Assembly: GCF_002266425.1 (NCBI RefSeq)
Contig: NZ_NPMN01000009.1
Coordinates: 1-64,000, forward strand
Reading direction: 5' to 3'
Source of the DNA: Tissierella sp. P1
GTDB taxonomy: Bacteria > Bacillota > Clostridia > Tissierellales > Tissierellaceae
DNA: 64,000 nt
A program made the translations under genes and the position numbers. Numbering within the stretch: the first letter of the stretch is position 1; each line of letters opens with the position of its first letter. The notes under the pieces were generated by a model that saw only the letters and a list, made by a program, of their open reading frames with translations, was not told the DNA's origin and ran no database searches. This document shows, piece after piece, positions 9,484 through 18,027 of the stretch.

Positions 9484-9681
9484 ATGCCATTAATCATATT
9501 GAAGATGAAAGAGGGAGTTTTGAAGGATAGTAATATGAAACAAGATGCAATAGAGAAAGTTAGCCGTGCTTTAGCAGAAGCCATAGGTAATGAAGATTAT
9601 TATGCTAAGACTACTGTAATCATTGAAGAACATCCAAGTGAGAATTGGGGATGTGGAGGAAAATCGGTTTGCTCCAAATAG
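9484..9681 (+). CDS. 4-oxalocrotonate tautomerase-family small protein
   Basis: A 65-residue protein starting M-P-L-I. After Met removal the N-terminal Pro would be the catalytic base, as in 4-OT enzymes. The 'PLIILKMKEG', 'QDAIEKVSRALAEAIG' and 'TTVIIEEHPSENWGCGGKS' segments match the beta-alpha-beta layout of this family, including the conserved Glu-x-x-x-x-x-W-G turn. Such proteins catalyse keto-enol tautomerisation. It sits between a PfkB kinase and the BMP transporter with 200-250-base gaps on both sides, and its own hairpin terminator follows. A link to the flanking nucleoside cluster is positional only. Confidence 0.82.
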   Translation: MPLIILKMKEGVLKDSNMKQDAIEKVSRALAEAIGNEDYYAKTTVIIEEHPSENWGCGGKSVCSK

Positions 9682-9728
9682 TAATTTCCTAAGTATTTTG
9701 ATAAAGATTTCTATAATTTAAATTGTTA

Positions 9729-9770
9729 AAAATATAACCTCGACAAAATGTTGAGGGTTATTTTTATAAA
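9729..9770 (+). terminator. Terminator after the tautomerase gene
   Basis: ATAACCTC-GAC pairs with GTTGAGGGTTAT (one bulge) around AAAAT, followed by TTTTTAT. Confidence 0.7.
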
Positions 9771-9909
9771 AAATAAGAAAATCTTTGTATAAAGGAGATG
9801 CAGATAAAGTGTGATTAATAATTAAACCAGATAATTATAATTTGATTATATTTTATCCGAAAAACCTGTTCAAAGATGAACTATAAAATTAAAAGAAAGG
9901 GAGATACAA

Positions 9910-10980
9910 GTGAAAAGATTACTTAGTTTAGTTATGGCTATTATGCTAGTAGTGACAATGACAGCATGTACAAAGAAAGAGGCAGATCCAGCAAATGCAG
10001 ATCAAGGAAAACCAGAAGTTACAGGAGAAGAAAATGGTAAAGAAAGTAAAGATGAAATTGCTAAAAAAGCATGTTTAATAACAACAACACCATTGGGAAA
10101 TGATTTTACAGATTTAATTTGGAGCGGTTTCCAAGAATTAGAGAAAAAAGGCTGGGAAGTTAAAGCAATTGAAGTATCAGAAGCATCAGAGTATCCGGAA
10201 CAAATTAGAGCAATGGCAGCTCAAGGATATACAGCTATGTTTACTATGTTTGATGAATTAAGCAATGTAGCTTTAGAGCTTTCCGATGAATTGGCAGAAA
10301 GTTATCCGGATCTTCATATATTTATGTTAGATACTTATATGGAACATGATAAGAAGAATGCAACAAGTGTATCTGTTGACCCATTTGAATCATCATTTGT
10401 AGCTGGTTATGTAGCTGCAAATATGACTGAAAAGGATATAGTAGGTTGGATTGGACATAAAGATATACTAAAGGTTCAAAGATTCCGTGATGGATATACA
10501 GCAGGCGTTAACTATGCTAACAATGGTAAATCAGTAATCTCTGCCTTTACAGGAGACCCATTTGATCCGGTTAAGGGACAAGAAACAGCTAAGACAATGA
10601 TTCAAAACAATGATGTAGATATTATATATCAAAGTGCATATTTAGGAGGACCTGGAGTAATATCAGCCTGTGCAGAAGCAGGTATCAAAGTTATTGGCGT
10701 TGATGATTGGCAAGGAGATATAGACCCAGCTGTATTTTGGTCAGCAGTTAAGTCGATGGATATTGCAATTATATCCTTAGCTGAAGATCATACAGCAGGA
10801 AAAGAATTTGGAACATCAGTTGACTTTGACTTAAGCTCAGGCGGTGCTGTTTATGATGAAAGAGATGAAAAAAATATTCCGAAAGATTTATTAGTAAAGG
10901 TTAAACAATTAATTGAGGATATTAAAAGTGGGAAAGTAGATGTTTATGAAGGATTTGAACAATATAGACTAAATTATTAA
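9910..10980 (+). CDS. BMP-family ABC transporter substrate-binding lipoprotein
   Basis: A 356-residue lipoprotein with signal peptide and lipobox ending M-T-A-C (Cys at about residue 20). The mature part has the Med/BmpA fold: 'TTPLGNDFTDLIWSGFQELEKKGW', 'DPFESSFVAGYVAANMTEKDIVGWIGHKDILKVQRFRDGYTAG' type segments and 'DVDIIYQSAYLGGPGVISACAEAGIKVIGVDDWQGD', all typical of nucleoside-binding BMP proteins (PnrA, BmpA). It starts the importer operon and is separated from the ATPase gene by a hairpin that may keep its transcript level above that of the rest. GTG start after AAAGGGAG. Confidence 0.88.
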   Translation: MKRLLSLVMAIMLVVTMTACTKKEADPANADQGKPEVTGEENGKESKDEIAKKACLITTTPLGNDFTDLIWSGFQELEKKGWEVKAIEVSEASEYPEQIRAMAAQGYTAMFTMFDELSNVALELSDELAESYPDLHIFMLDTYMEHDKKNATSVSVDPFESSFVAGYVAANMTEKDIVGWIGHKDILKVQRFRDGYTAGVNYANNGKSVISAFTGDPFDPVKGQETAKTMIQNNDVDIIYQSAYLGGPGVISACAEAGIKVIGVDDWQGDIDPAVFWSAVKSMDIAIISLAEDHTAGKEFGTSVDFDLSSGGAVYDERDEKNIPKDLLVKVKQLIEDIKSGKVDVYEGFEQYRLNY

Positions 10981-10991
10981 TAATATTTTTT

Positions 10992-11023
10992 AAATATAGG
11001 AACGTTTAATCGTTCCTATATTT
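10992..11023 (+). terminator. Intra-operon hairpin between binding protein and ATPase
   Basis: A perfect 13-bp stem (AAATATAGGAACG and its complement) has a 6-base loop and a short T run. It is likely a partial terminator or mRNA stabiliser of the kind often found after abundant binding-protein genes. Confidence 0.7.
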
Positions 11024-11044
11024 GCATATCAAGGAGATAGAGAT

Positions 11045-12574
11045 ATGGGTAAAGATAAATTTGTATTGGAAATGCATAATATTAATAAGAAATTTAAGGA
11101 CCTGCTGGCCAATGATAATATTACGTTTAAAGTCAGACAAGGTACAGTACATGCACTAATTGGAGAAAATGGTGCGGGCAAAAGTACTTTGATGAATATA
11201 CTAACTAATATTCAAAGCCCTGATAGTGGAAAGATATATGTTCATGGGGAGCTGGTAAATTTTAAGAACCCCTTAGATGCAGTTCGGCATGGAATAGGAA
11301 TGGTATATCAGGAATTTATGGTTTTTCCTGAGATGACAGTTTTGGATAATATAATAATGGGGTTTGAGCAGAAAAAAGGAATCTTTATAGATTATAAGAA
11401 ATCCAGAAGAAAAGTGGAAGAAATATGTAAAAAGTATAAATTCAATATTCCAATTGATGCAAAGGTAGATGAATTACCTGTTGCTGCTTTGCAGCAAGTG
11501 GAGATTATAAAGGTTTTATATAGAAATGCAGATATTATAATATTGGACGAGCCAACTTCTGTATTGACTCCTCAAGGAGTAGAGGGTTTATTTAATGCCA
11601 TAAGATTTTTAGTGGCTCAAGGGAAAACAATAATACTTATAACTCATAAATTGAAAGAAGTATTGGAAATTGCTGATGATATTACAGTATTAAAAAATGG
11701 CAGAGTAACAGGAAACTTGTGGGCTAAGGACACAAACGAATTAGAATTAGCTAGACTTATGGTTGGAAGAGAAGTCATATTGCAAGTTGATAAACCGGAA
11801 CCTAGAATAGGAGATACTGTACTGGAGGTTGAGAACCTATCAGTTAAGGATTCATCAGGAATAACAAGAGTTAAAAATGCCAATTTTAGTGTACATGCCG
11901 GAGAGATAGTAGGTATATCGGGAATAGCAGGTTCAGGTCAGGCAGAGCTGGTAGAGGCATTAGTAGGTCTGTCAAACTGTAATAATGATGGGGAAATACT
12001 GTTCTCAGGAGAAAATGTAATAGATGAGACAATAGCTAAAAGGCGAAAAATGGGAATGGGATATATTGCTCAAGATAGATCATCTGTAGGTACTAATAAA
12101 GAAGGGACTATATGGGAAAATGCAATAATGGGTTACCATAGGGCCAAAGGTTTTAAAACCAAACATCTACTTGATTATAAAGATATAAATATATTTACAA
12201 ATAAAATAGTTGAGGATTATGCAGTAAAGATACAGGGAATAGAAGATAAGGTAAAGACTCTGTCAGGAGGTAATGTACAGAAACTTCTAGTAGGACGTGA
12301 ATTTTTACAAGAGCAAAGGCTATTGATTATTGAAGACCCGACTAGAGGGATTGATGTTGGCTCAGTTGAATTTATATGGAAGAGAATAATTGAAATGGCA
12401 GAAGAAGGAGTAGGGATACTGTTAATCAGCCATGAGCTCAATGAAGTGATGCAGCTTTCTGATAGGATATTGGTAATGTATAATGGCTCAATAATTGAGC
12501 ATAAAGACAGCAGATCATTAACAGAAGAGCAGATAGGTCTTATGATGTTAGGTGGTGAAATCCATGAAGCTTAA
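11045..12574 (+). CDS. Nucleoside-type ABC importer ATPase (two NBDs)
   Basis: A 509-residue fusion of two nucleotide-binding domains, as in YufO/NupA/RbsA. The first has Walker A 'GENGAGKST', a degenerate signature 'LPVAALQQVEI' and Walker B 'IIILDEPTS'. The second has the usual degenerate P-loop 'GIAGSGQAELVEAL', the canonical 'TLSGGNVQKLLVGRE' signature and 'LLIIEDPTRGIDVG'. It powers uptake by the two downstream permeases. The next gene starts 11 bases before its stop codon, so translation is coupled. Confidence 0.9.
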   Translation: MGKDKFVLEMHNINKKFKDLLANDNITFKVRQGTVHALIGENGAGKSTLMNILTNIQSPDSGKIYVHGELVNFKNPLDAVRHGIGMVYQEFMVFPEMTVLDNIIMGFEQKKGIFIDYKKSRRKVEEICKKYKFNIPIDAKVDELPVAALQQVEIIKVLYRNADIIILDEPTSVLTPQGVEGLFNAIRFLVAQGKTIILITHKLKEVLEIADDITVLKNGRVTGNLWAKDTNELELARLMVGREVILQVDKPEPRIGDTVLEVENLSVKDSSGITRVKNANFSVHAGEIVGISGIAGSGQAELVEALVGLSNCNNDGEILFSGENVIDETIAKRRKMGMGYIAQDRSSVGTNKEGTIWENAIMGYHRAKGFKTKHLLDYKDINIFTNKIVEDYAVKIQGIEDKVKTLSGGNVQKLLVGREFLQEQRLLIIEDPTRGIDVGSVEFIWKRIIEMAEEGVGILLISHELNEVMQLSDRILVMYNGSIIEHKDSRSLTEEQIGLMMLGGEIHEA

Positions 12575-13661
12575 GATGAGTCATGAGGTTAAGGGAACTA
12601 TATTAAGATATAGTATATCAATTATATTAACTCTTTTATTTGGATGTATTCTGATTGCTGTTCAAGGGGAGAGCCCTTTGCAAGCTGTAGGGTATATCGT
12701 TGAAGGTGCCTTTGGAAGCAAGATAAATATTGGAAATACAATTCGATGGGTTATATCCAGCTTAATGGTAGGAGGAGCAGCTATAGTTGCCTTTAAATCA
12801 GGAGTTTCTAACCTAGGTATTGAAGGGCAGCTATATATGGGAGCATTATCAGCAGCAATAATCGGATATTCCATAGAATTACCCCATGGATTGCATGTAA
12901 TAGCATGTTTATTAGCTGCATCTGTAGTTGGAATGTTATATGCATTAATACCGGCATTACTTAGGATGTATTTTAAAATCAACGAGCTTATAACAACTCT
13001 AATACTTAATTTCATAGCAAAGTATCTAACAGAATATATAACCATGTGGGTGATAATGGGAGGGCAGCAGTCTGCTAACGGCTCTGCATCTATAACAACT
13101 CCCCAGATACTTAAGACTGCCAGGCTTTCTACAATCATCAAAGGTACTACTGCCAATACTGGGATTTTTATAGCATTAGGAATTCTGCTATTCATAGCGT
13201 TTATCTATAAATATACCTTAGAAGGCTATGAATTTACTCAGATAGGACAGAATATGAATTTTGCCAGAATGGGTGGAATAAATATCAAAAAATCCTTTAT
13301 AATGGTCTTTCTAATGTCAGGGCTAATATCGGGAATGGGCGGAGGTATAGAGGTAACGGGTTCATATTATAGATTTACACCTAATTTCAGCAATAATTTA
13401 GGTTGGGATGGGATTATGATAACTCGTATAGCAAATAACAATCCAATTGCAGTAATAATCGTTTCTCTTATATGGGGAGCTCTTAAACAAGGGGCATTGC
13501 ATATGGAACGTATGACTACGTTAAATAGACTTGTAGTCATCATAATTCAAATGTTATTTGTATTATTTGTTTCTATTGACTATGATAACTTATTTAACAA
13601 ATGGAAAGAGAAAATAAAGTTAAAGAAAATTAATTATAAAGGAGGATCTTCAATATGTTGA
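12564..13661 (+). CDS. BMP-type ABC importer permease subunit 1
   Basis: A membrane protein of about 365 residues with about nine helices. It matches the YufP/BmpC-type branched permeases: 'SSLMVGGAAIVAFKSGVSNLGIEGQLYMGA' and 'GYEFTQIGQNMNFARMGGINIKKS' are the conserved helix-3 and EAA-like loop regions. I used the ATG at 12564 because AGGTGG lies at the right distance from it; an in-frame GTG at 12552 is too close. It overlaps the ATPase gene upstream and the second permease gene downstream by 7 bases. Confidence 0.88.
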   Translation: MKLKMSHEVKGTILRYSISIILTLLFGCILIAVQGESPLQAVGYIVEGAFGSKINIGNTIRWVISSLMVGGAAIVAFKSGVSNLGIEGQLYMGALSAAIIGYSIELPHGLHVIACLLAASVVGMLYALIPALLRMYFKINELITTLILNFIAKYLTEYITMWVIMGGQQSANGSASITTPQILKTARLSTIIKGTTANTGIFIALGILLFIAFIYKYTLEGYEFTQIGQNMNFARMGGINIKKSFIMVFLMSGLISGMGGGIEVTGSYYRFTPNFSNNLGWDGIMITRIANNNPIAVIIVSLIWGALKQGALHMERMTTLNRLVVIIIQMLFVLFVSIDYDNLFNKWKEKIKLKKINYKGGSSIC

Positions 13662-14581
13662 CTATAATGGAAATCTTATTTGGAACTGTAACATGGTCAG
13701 CTGCCTTTAGATTGAGTACTCCAATTATATTGACGAGCATAGGTGGTTCCTTCAGTAAACAAACAGGAACATTTTGTATTGCCTTTGAATGTTTTATGCT
13801 TTCAGCAGCATTCTTCGCTGCATGGGGAAGCTATTTATCAGGAAGTCCCTATATAGGTACTTTACTTGCTATTCTTGCAGGAATAATCCTTGCTGCAGTT
13901 TTTGGTATATTTGTACTTCATTTTAATGCAAATCCAATGATTGTAAGTATAGCACTTAATTTTGGGTCATGGGCAATGACTACCTTGTTATTAACTAAGA
14001 TATTTAAAGTAAGGGGTTTCTTCCATAGTCCTCAAATTGTGAATTTTCAACCTATAGATATGCCTGTTTTAAGGTCAATTCCATATATCAATAGGATATT
14101 AAACAATCAAATTATACTTGTATATATAGCCTATATCTCTATATTAGTAGGAACTATAATTATGTATAAGACTCCCTTTGGACTAAGGCTTAGGGGTATT
14201 GGAATTAATGAAGTAGGAGCTCAGACCTCAGGAGTAAATATATTAAAATATAGGTGGATAGCATTGATTATTATGGGAATGATGTCAGGCTTAGGTGGTG
14301 CCTATATGCCCTTATCAGGACTAAGTATGTTTTCTGAAAATATGACAGCAGGGCGTGGATTTTTAGCCTTTGCAGCTATACTTGTGGGAAAGGGAAATCC
14401 TTTAAAGGCAGCTCTTATAGGTATATTATTTGCTTATACCAATGCGATAACACTTACCTTAACATCATTTGGAGTCCCTACTCAATTATTGCAGATGCTG
14501 CCATTTGTAGTGGTTATTTTAGTATTGATAATTAGTAATTTAAAGAATTTTAGCAGGAAACCTATAATAGATAATCAATAG
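13655..14581 (+). CDS. BMP-type ABC importer permease subunit 2
   Basis: A 308-residue permease of the YufQ type, with eight or so helices. 'RLSTPIILTSIGGSFSKQTGTFCIAFECFMLSAAF' type sequence opens the protein, and 'YKTPFGLRLRGIGINEVGAQTSGVNI' is the cytoplasmic EAA-like loop. It heterodimerises with the preceding permease to form the channel. It ends one base before the region holding the ribosome site of the glycyl radical enzyme gene, so transporter and enzyme are one operon. Confidence 0.88.
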   Translation: MLTIMEILFGTVTWSAAFRLSTPIILTSIGGSFSKQTGTFCIAFECFMLSAAFFAAWGSYLSGSPYIGTLLAILAGIILAAVFGIFVLHFNANPMIVSIALNFGSWAMTTLLLTKIFKVRGFFHSPQIVNFQPIDMPVLRSIPYINRILNNQIILVYIAYISILVGTIIMYKTPFGLRLRGIGINEVGAQTSGVNILKYRWIALIIMGMMSGLGGAYMPLSGLSMFSENMTAGRGFLAFAAILVGKGNPLKAALIGILFAYTNAITLTLTSFGVPTQLLQMLPFVVVILVLIISNLKNFSRKPIIDNQ

Positions 14582-14596
14582 ATGGAGGTGGATATA

Positions 14597-16120
14597 TTGA
14601 TATATAGAAATATAGATGAAACAAAGGCAGATGTTTTAAAGGAGATAAAAAATCCCAGTTTAACCTATGACCAAATAGTATCAAGATTAGCAAAAATAGC
14701 AGAAAATCAGCTTCCATATCCGGAGGGAGTTGGTGAAGAATACTTTGAATTATTTGAGAAGGATATAGTATCAGACCTTGGTGAAGGACATGCCACATTT
14801 ACTCCCCGATATATACTGCCAAATTATGAAAAACTTTTAAAGGAAGGTTGTGATTTTCTAAGGTTAAAACCTGCCAAGACATTGATGGAAGTAATTAATT
14901 CGCTATTAATATTTTATCATCATGTACCATCCTTTAGTAATTATCCGGTCTTTGTCGGAAGAATTGATAAATTGTTAGATCCGTATATTGAGAATGAAGA
15001 AATGGCAAGGGAACAGATTAAATGGTTTTTAATTCATTTAGATAGAACAATAAATGATAGTTTTTGTCATGCAAATATAGGCCCGGAAGAAACATTGGCA
15101 GGTAATATAATCATTGACTTAGAAAAGGAATTACAAAATACCATTCCCAATATGACATTATTATATGATAAAGAAAAAACTCCAGATGGCTTTGCTGTTA
15201 AATGTATAGAATCCTCTCTTATATGTGCTAATCCCGCCTTTGCCAACGACAGAATGTTTAAGGCGGATTTCGGAGACGAATACGGTATAGCAAGCTGTTT
15301 TAATGGACTTCCATCTAATGGAGGAGCTTTTACCTTGTCAAAGATTAAATTAAATAAAGTAGCTTTTGATTCAGAATCCATAGAAGAATTTTTTGAGAAG
15401 AATTTACCCTATACCATAGATATATTATGTAATTTTATGGAAAGTAAAATAAGATTTCTAGTGGAGGAAAGCACTTTTTTCAAGACTAATTTCTTAGTAA
15501 CAGAAGGCTTTATTGAGCTTGATAGGTTTGTTGGTATGTTTGGCATAGTTGGCATGCATGAATGTGTTACCTATTTGATGAAAATTCAGGGAAAATCATT
15601 TGTATATGGAAAGGATGATGAAGCGAATAAATTAGGGTTAGAAATAATGGAATTCATAGATAATAGGGTGAAGAGTTTCAAAAGTAAATACGGAAAAGCA
15701 ATGAATAACCGTTTTTTACTTCATGCTCAAATAGAATCAACAGCGGAAACAACAGCAGGAGTTAGAATAGCCAATGGACAGGAGCTTCCCATATATGCAC
15801 ATTTAAGACATTCAGGCTTATTTCATAAATACTTTCCTTCAGGAGTCAGTGACCATTTTCCATTTGACAGTACGGCAATAAATAATCCAGATGCTATTTT
15901 GGATATATTTAAAGGTGGCTTTGAAGTTGGTGCAAGGTATCTTTCGTCCTATAGACAAGACGGAGATCTAGTCAGAGTAAGTGGGTATTTAGTTAAAAAA
16001 TCTGATCTTGAAAGACTTAAAAATGGTTTCCATGTGAATTATGGCAATATTAGATATGGAAAAGAACAGATTCTAAATCATAATATATTAGATAGAATGG
16101 TAAGGACTACAGATGAATAA
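14597..16120 (+). CDS. yjjI: YjjI family glycyl radical enzyme (DUF3029)
   Basis: A protein of about 507 residues. Near the C-terminus 'RVSGYLV' is the glycyl radical loop, with the radical Gly at about residue 463. 'GIVGMHECVTYLM' (residue about 325) supplies the candidate thiyl-radical Cys in a context like anaerobic ribonucleotide reductase. The size and partner activase match the YjjI family, an anaerobic radical enzyme of unknown substrate. In E. coli, yjjI and yjjW lie beside the deo nucleoside operon, and here they sit in a nucleoside-importer operon. TTG (14597) is preferred because GGAGGTGG lies 7 bases before it and covers the upstream in-frame ATG. Confidence 0.88.
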   Translation: MIYRNIDETKADVLKEIKNPSLTYDQIVSRLAKIAENQLPYPEGVGEEYFELFEKDIVSDLGEGHATFTPRYILPNYEKLLKEGCDFLRLKPAKTLMEVINSLLIFYHHVPSFSNYPVFVGRIDKLLDPYIENEEMAREQIKWFLIHLDRTINDSFCHANIGPEETLAGNIIIDLEKELQNTIPNMTLLYDKEKTPDGFAVKCIESSLICANPAFANDRMFKADFGDEYGIASCFNGLPSNGGAFTLSKIKLNKVAFDSESIEEFFEKNLPYTIDILCNFMESKIRFLVEESTFFKTNFLVTEGFIELDRFVGMFGIVGMHECVTYLMKIQGKSFVYGKDDEANKLGLEIMEFIDNRVKSFKSKYGKAMNNRFLLHAQIESTAETTAGVRIANGQELPIYAHLRHSGLFHKYFPSGVSDHFPFDSTAINNPDAILDIFKGGFEVGARYLSSYRQDGDLVRVSGYLVKKSDLERLKNGFHVNYGNIRYGKEQILNHNILDRMVRTTDE

Positions 16121-16952
16121 GGCGAAAATCAATAAAATCATAGATATGAGCGTAGTAGATGGACCTGGGAATAGGACTGCAATATTTTTTCAAGGATGTA
16201 ATTTTAACTGCTTTTACTGCCATAATCCGGAAACTATAAATCATTGTATAAACTGTTTGGAATGTATAGAGAAATGTCCTGAAAAAGCCTTAGATTCTGT
16301 AAATAATAAAGTAATATGGGATAGTGTTAAATGTGTAGATTGTGATAATTGTATAAAAACATGTAAATATGATGCATCACCTAAAATATATAATATGACA
16401 GTAGAAGATGTTCTCAAGAGAATAGAGTATAATAGACCATTTATCAAAGGGATTACAGCCAGTGGAGGAGAATGTACTTTGCAATCTAAGTTCTTAGTAG
16501 AGCTGTTTAAAGAAACCACTAAAATAGGTCTAACTAATTTTGTAGACACAAACGGAGGAGTAGATTTATTAGAGGAAAGAGAAATAGTAGAAATAGCTGA
16601 TAAATTTATTCTGGATATAAAGGCTATGGATAGGGATGAACATTTTTCTATTACAAGAAAATATAATGATATGGTTATTAAGAATGCTGAGTATTTAGCT
16701 GGTTTAGGTAAGCTGTATGAAATTAGGACAGTGGTAATTAAAGGCATTAATAATTATGAAACCATAGATAGTATAACAAAGCTTTTGCAGCCATATTTAG
16801 AAAACCAAGATATTAAATATAAGATAACAAGATATAGACCCTTTGGAGTACGTCAAGAGTTTTCAAACCACGAGCCTCCTGATGATGAGGAGATGGAGAA
16901 ACTAAAAGCAATTGCAGTTAACAACGGATTTAAATCAATAATATTAGTTTAA
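16113..16952 (+). CDS. yjjW: YjjW-type glycyl radical enzyme activase (radical SAM)
   Basis: A 279-residue radical SAM enzyme. 'FFQGCNFNCFYCHNPET' carries the C-x3-C-x2-C cluster that binds SAM. It is followed by two ferredoxin-like 4Fe-4S motifs ('CINCLECIEKCPEKAL' and 'CVDCDNCIKTC', residues about 46-85), the insert typical of GRE activases. 'ITASGGECTLQ' is the SAM-binding GGE motif and 'DTNG' follows. It would abstract hydrogen from the Gly of YjjI. Its ATG overlaps the yjjI stop codon by 8 bases, so the two are translated together. Confidence 0.9.
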   Translation: MNKAKINKIIDMSVVDGPGNRTAIFFQGCNFNCFYCHNPETINHCINCLECIEKCPEKALDSVNNKVIWDSVKCVDCDNCIKTCKYDASPKIYNMTVEDVLKRIEYNRPFIKGITASGGECTLQSKFLVELFKETTKIGLTNFVDTNGGVDLLEEREIVEIADKFILDIKAMDRDEHFSITRKYNDMVIKNAEYLAGLGKLYEIRTVVIKGINNYETIDSITKLLQPYLENQDIKYKITRYRPFGVRQEFSNHEPPDDEEMEKLKAIAVNNGFKSIILV

Positions 16953-16967
16953 GGAAGTGAAGAATTA

Positions 16968-17747
16968 ATGAATATAGAAACTAAATTTCTTGTAGAGACA
17001 GCTTTATTGACCCATGGGCTAAAATCCATTGATAATGAAACCCTTGTTAAATTATGGCCATGGGAGCATAAATGTATAGCTTGGGTTGATAGGGGAGAAA
17101 TAATAATAGGTAATATAAACGAATTTATTAGCTTTAGAAATAGAGCTAAGGAATTGATACGCATAGATAAGGATATCTTTATAGAGTCCTGTAATAATGG
17201 TATAAGCGGTGCTTTAACTGCATCAGGGACTATGATGGCAGCAAAGGAAAGAGGAATCCATATTGCAGTAACTGCTGGAATGGGTGGCATTGGAGATATT
17301 ATAGGAGAAGAGCTATGTGCAGATTTACCTGCCATAGCAACTATGGATGTAACATTGATAGCTACTTCGCCAAAGGATGTTATAGATATAGAGGGAACTA
17401 TTAAATGGTTATTGAACCATGATGTCAGTATATGGGGGAAAGATACAGATACTGTAGATGGTTTTATGGTAACTGATAAGCCAGTTAAACTTACAGGTAA
17501 ATACAATGGACAACCATTAAAAGGAAAAACATTGTTATTAAATCCTGTACCAAATGAAATGAGATTAAAAGATTTAACCATAATAGAAAAGGCTAAAAAT
17601 GCGGGTAAAGAAGCGGAAGAAAGAGGACAATACTATCATCCAGCAGCAAATGCTATGATAGATACACTTTCATTTGGAAGGTCTTCTGAATTGCAATTAA
17701 AGTCATTAATTGAAAATAGTATTTGGGCAAATGAATTAACCAGATAA
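16968..17747 (+). CDS. Short PsuG-like (pseudouridine-5'-phosphate glycosidase family) protein
   Basis: A 259-residue protein that aligns by eye along its length with PsuG but is about 45 residues shorter. Visible matches are 'VETALLTHGL' (the active-site Glu strand), 'GALTASGTMMAAKERGIHIAVTAGMGGIGD' type sequence and 'CADLPAIATMDVTLI'. 'ATSPKDVIDI' keeps the Schiff-base Lys, 'LLLNPVPNE' is conserved, and a C-terminal 'GRSSELQLKSLIENS' has the Asn. PsuG breaks the C-glycosidic bond of pseudouridine-5'-phosphate to uracil and ribose-5-phosphate. With the PfkB kinase it could form a PsuK/PsuG pair, but the divergence leaves the true substrate open. It is last in the importer-YjjI-YjjW operon. 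Confidence 0.78.
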   Translation: MNIETKFLVETALLTHGLKSIDNETLVKLWPWEHKCIAWVDRGEIIIGNINEFISFRNRAKELIRIDKDIFIESCNNGISGALTASGTMMAAKERGIHIAVTAGMGGIGDIIGEELCADLPAIATMDVTLIATSPKDVIDIEGTIKWLLNHDVSIWGKDTDTVDGFMVTDKPVKLTGKYNGQPLKGKTLLLNPVPNEMRLKDLTIIEKAKNAGKEAEERGQYYHPAANAMIDTLSFGRSSELQLKSLIENSIWANELTR

Positions 17748-18027
17748 CAGGAATTTATTGAATAATACTAGCTATTTTAACCTTTCTAGTAAATTCACGC
17801 ATAATTAAATTAATAATATTAATTTTAGTAAGTATAAAAGAATTTTTAGCGATGATTTTACCATAAATTGCAGCTATAGATTGCACTGTTGGTATTTGGA
17901 AAAATGATTAGATTAGTTTTTAAAATTAATATACACTGATAAAAGATGTTAAAAGGTTAACTAATGAGAGCTTTACCAATTAAGGAAAAAAAGTGGATTA
18001 TGGGAAGGAAAGGAAGTCAGTGAAAAT

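Noticed and set aside
12662..13195. Long minus-strand reading frame inside the permease gene
   Set aside because: It is a shadow of the permease codon pattern, without ribosome site or family features.
14597..16120. YjjI as pyruvate formate-lyase or anaerobic ribonucleotide reductase
   Set aside because: It lacks the PFL Cys-Cys pair and the NrdD C-terminal zinc site. Length, the radical loop and the YjjW partner fit YjjI.
17748..18027. Possible SAM or T-box riboswitch before metN
   Set aside because: I looked for the SAM-I core and a T-box sequence and saw neither. The leader is AT-rich and unremarkable.
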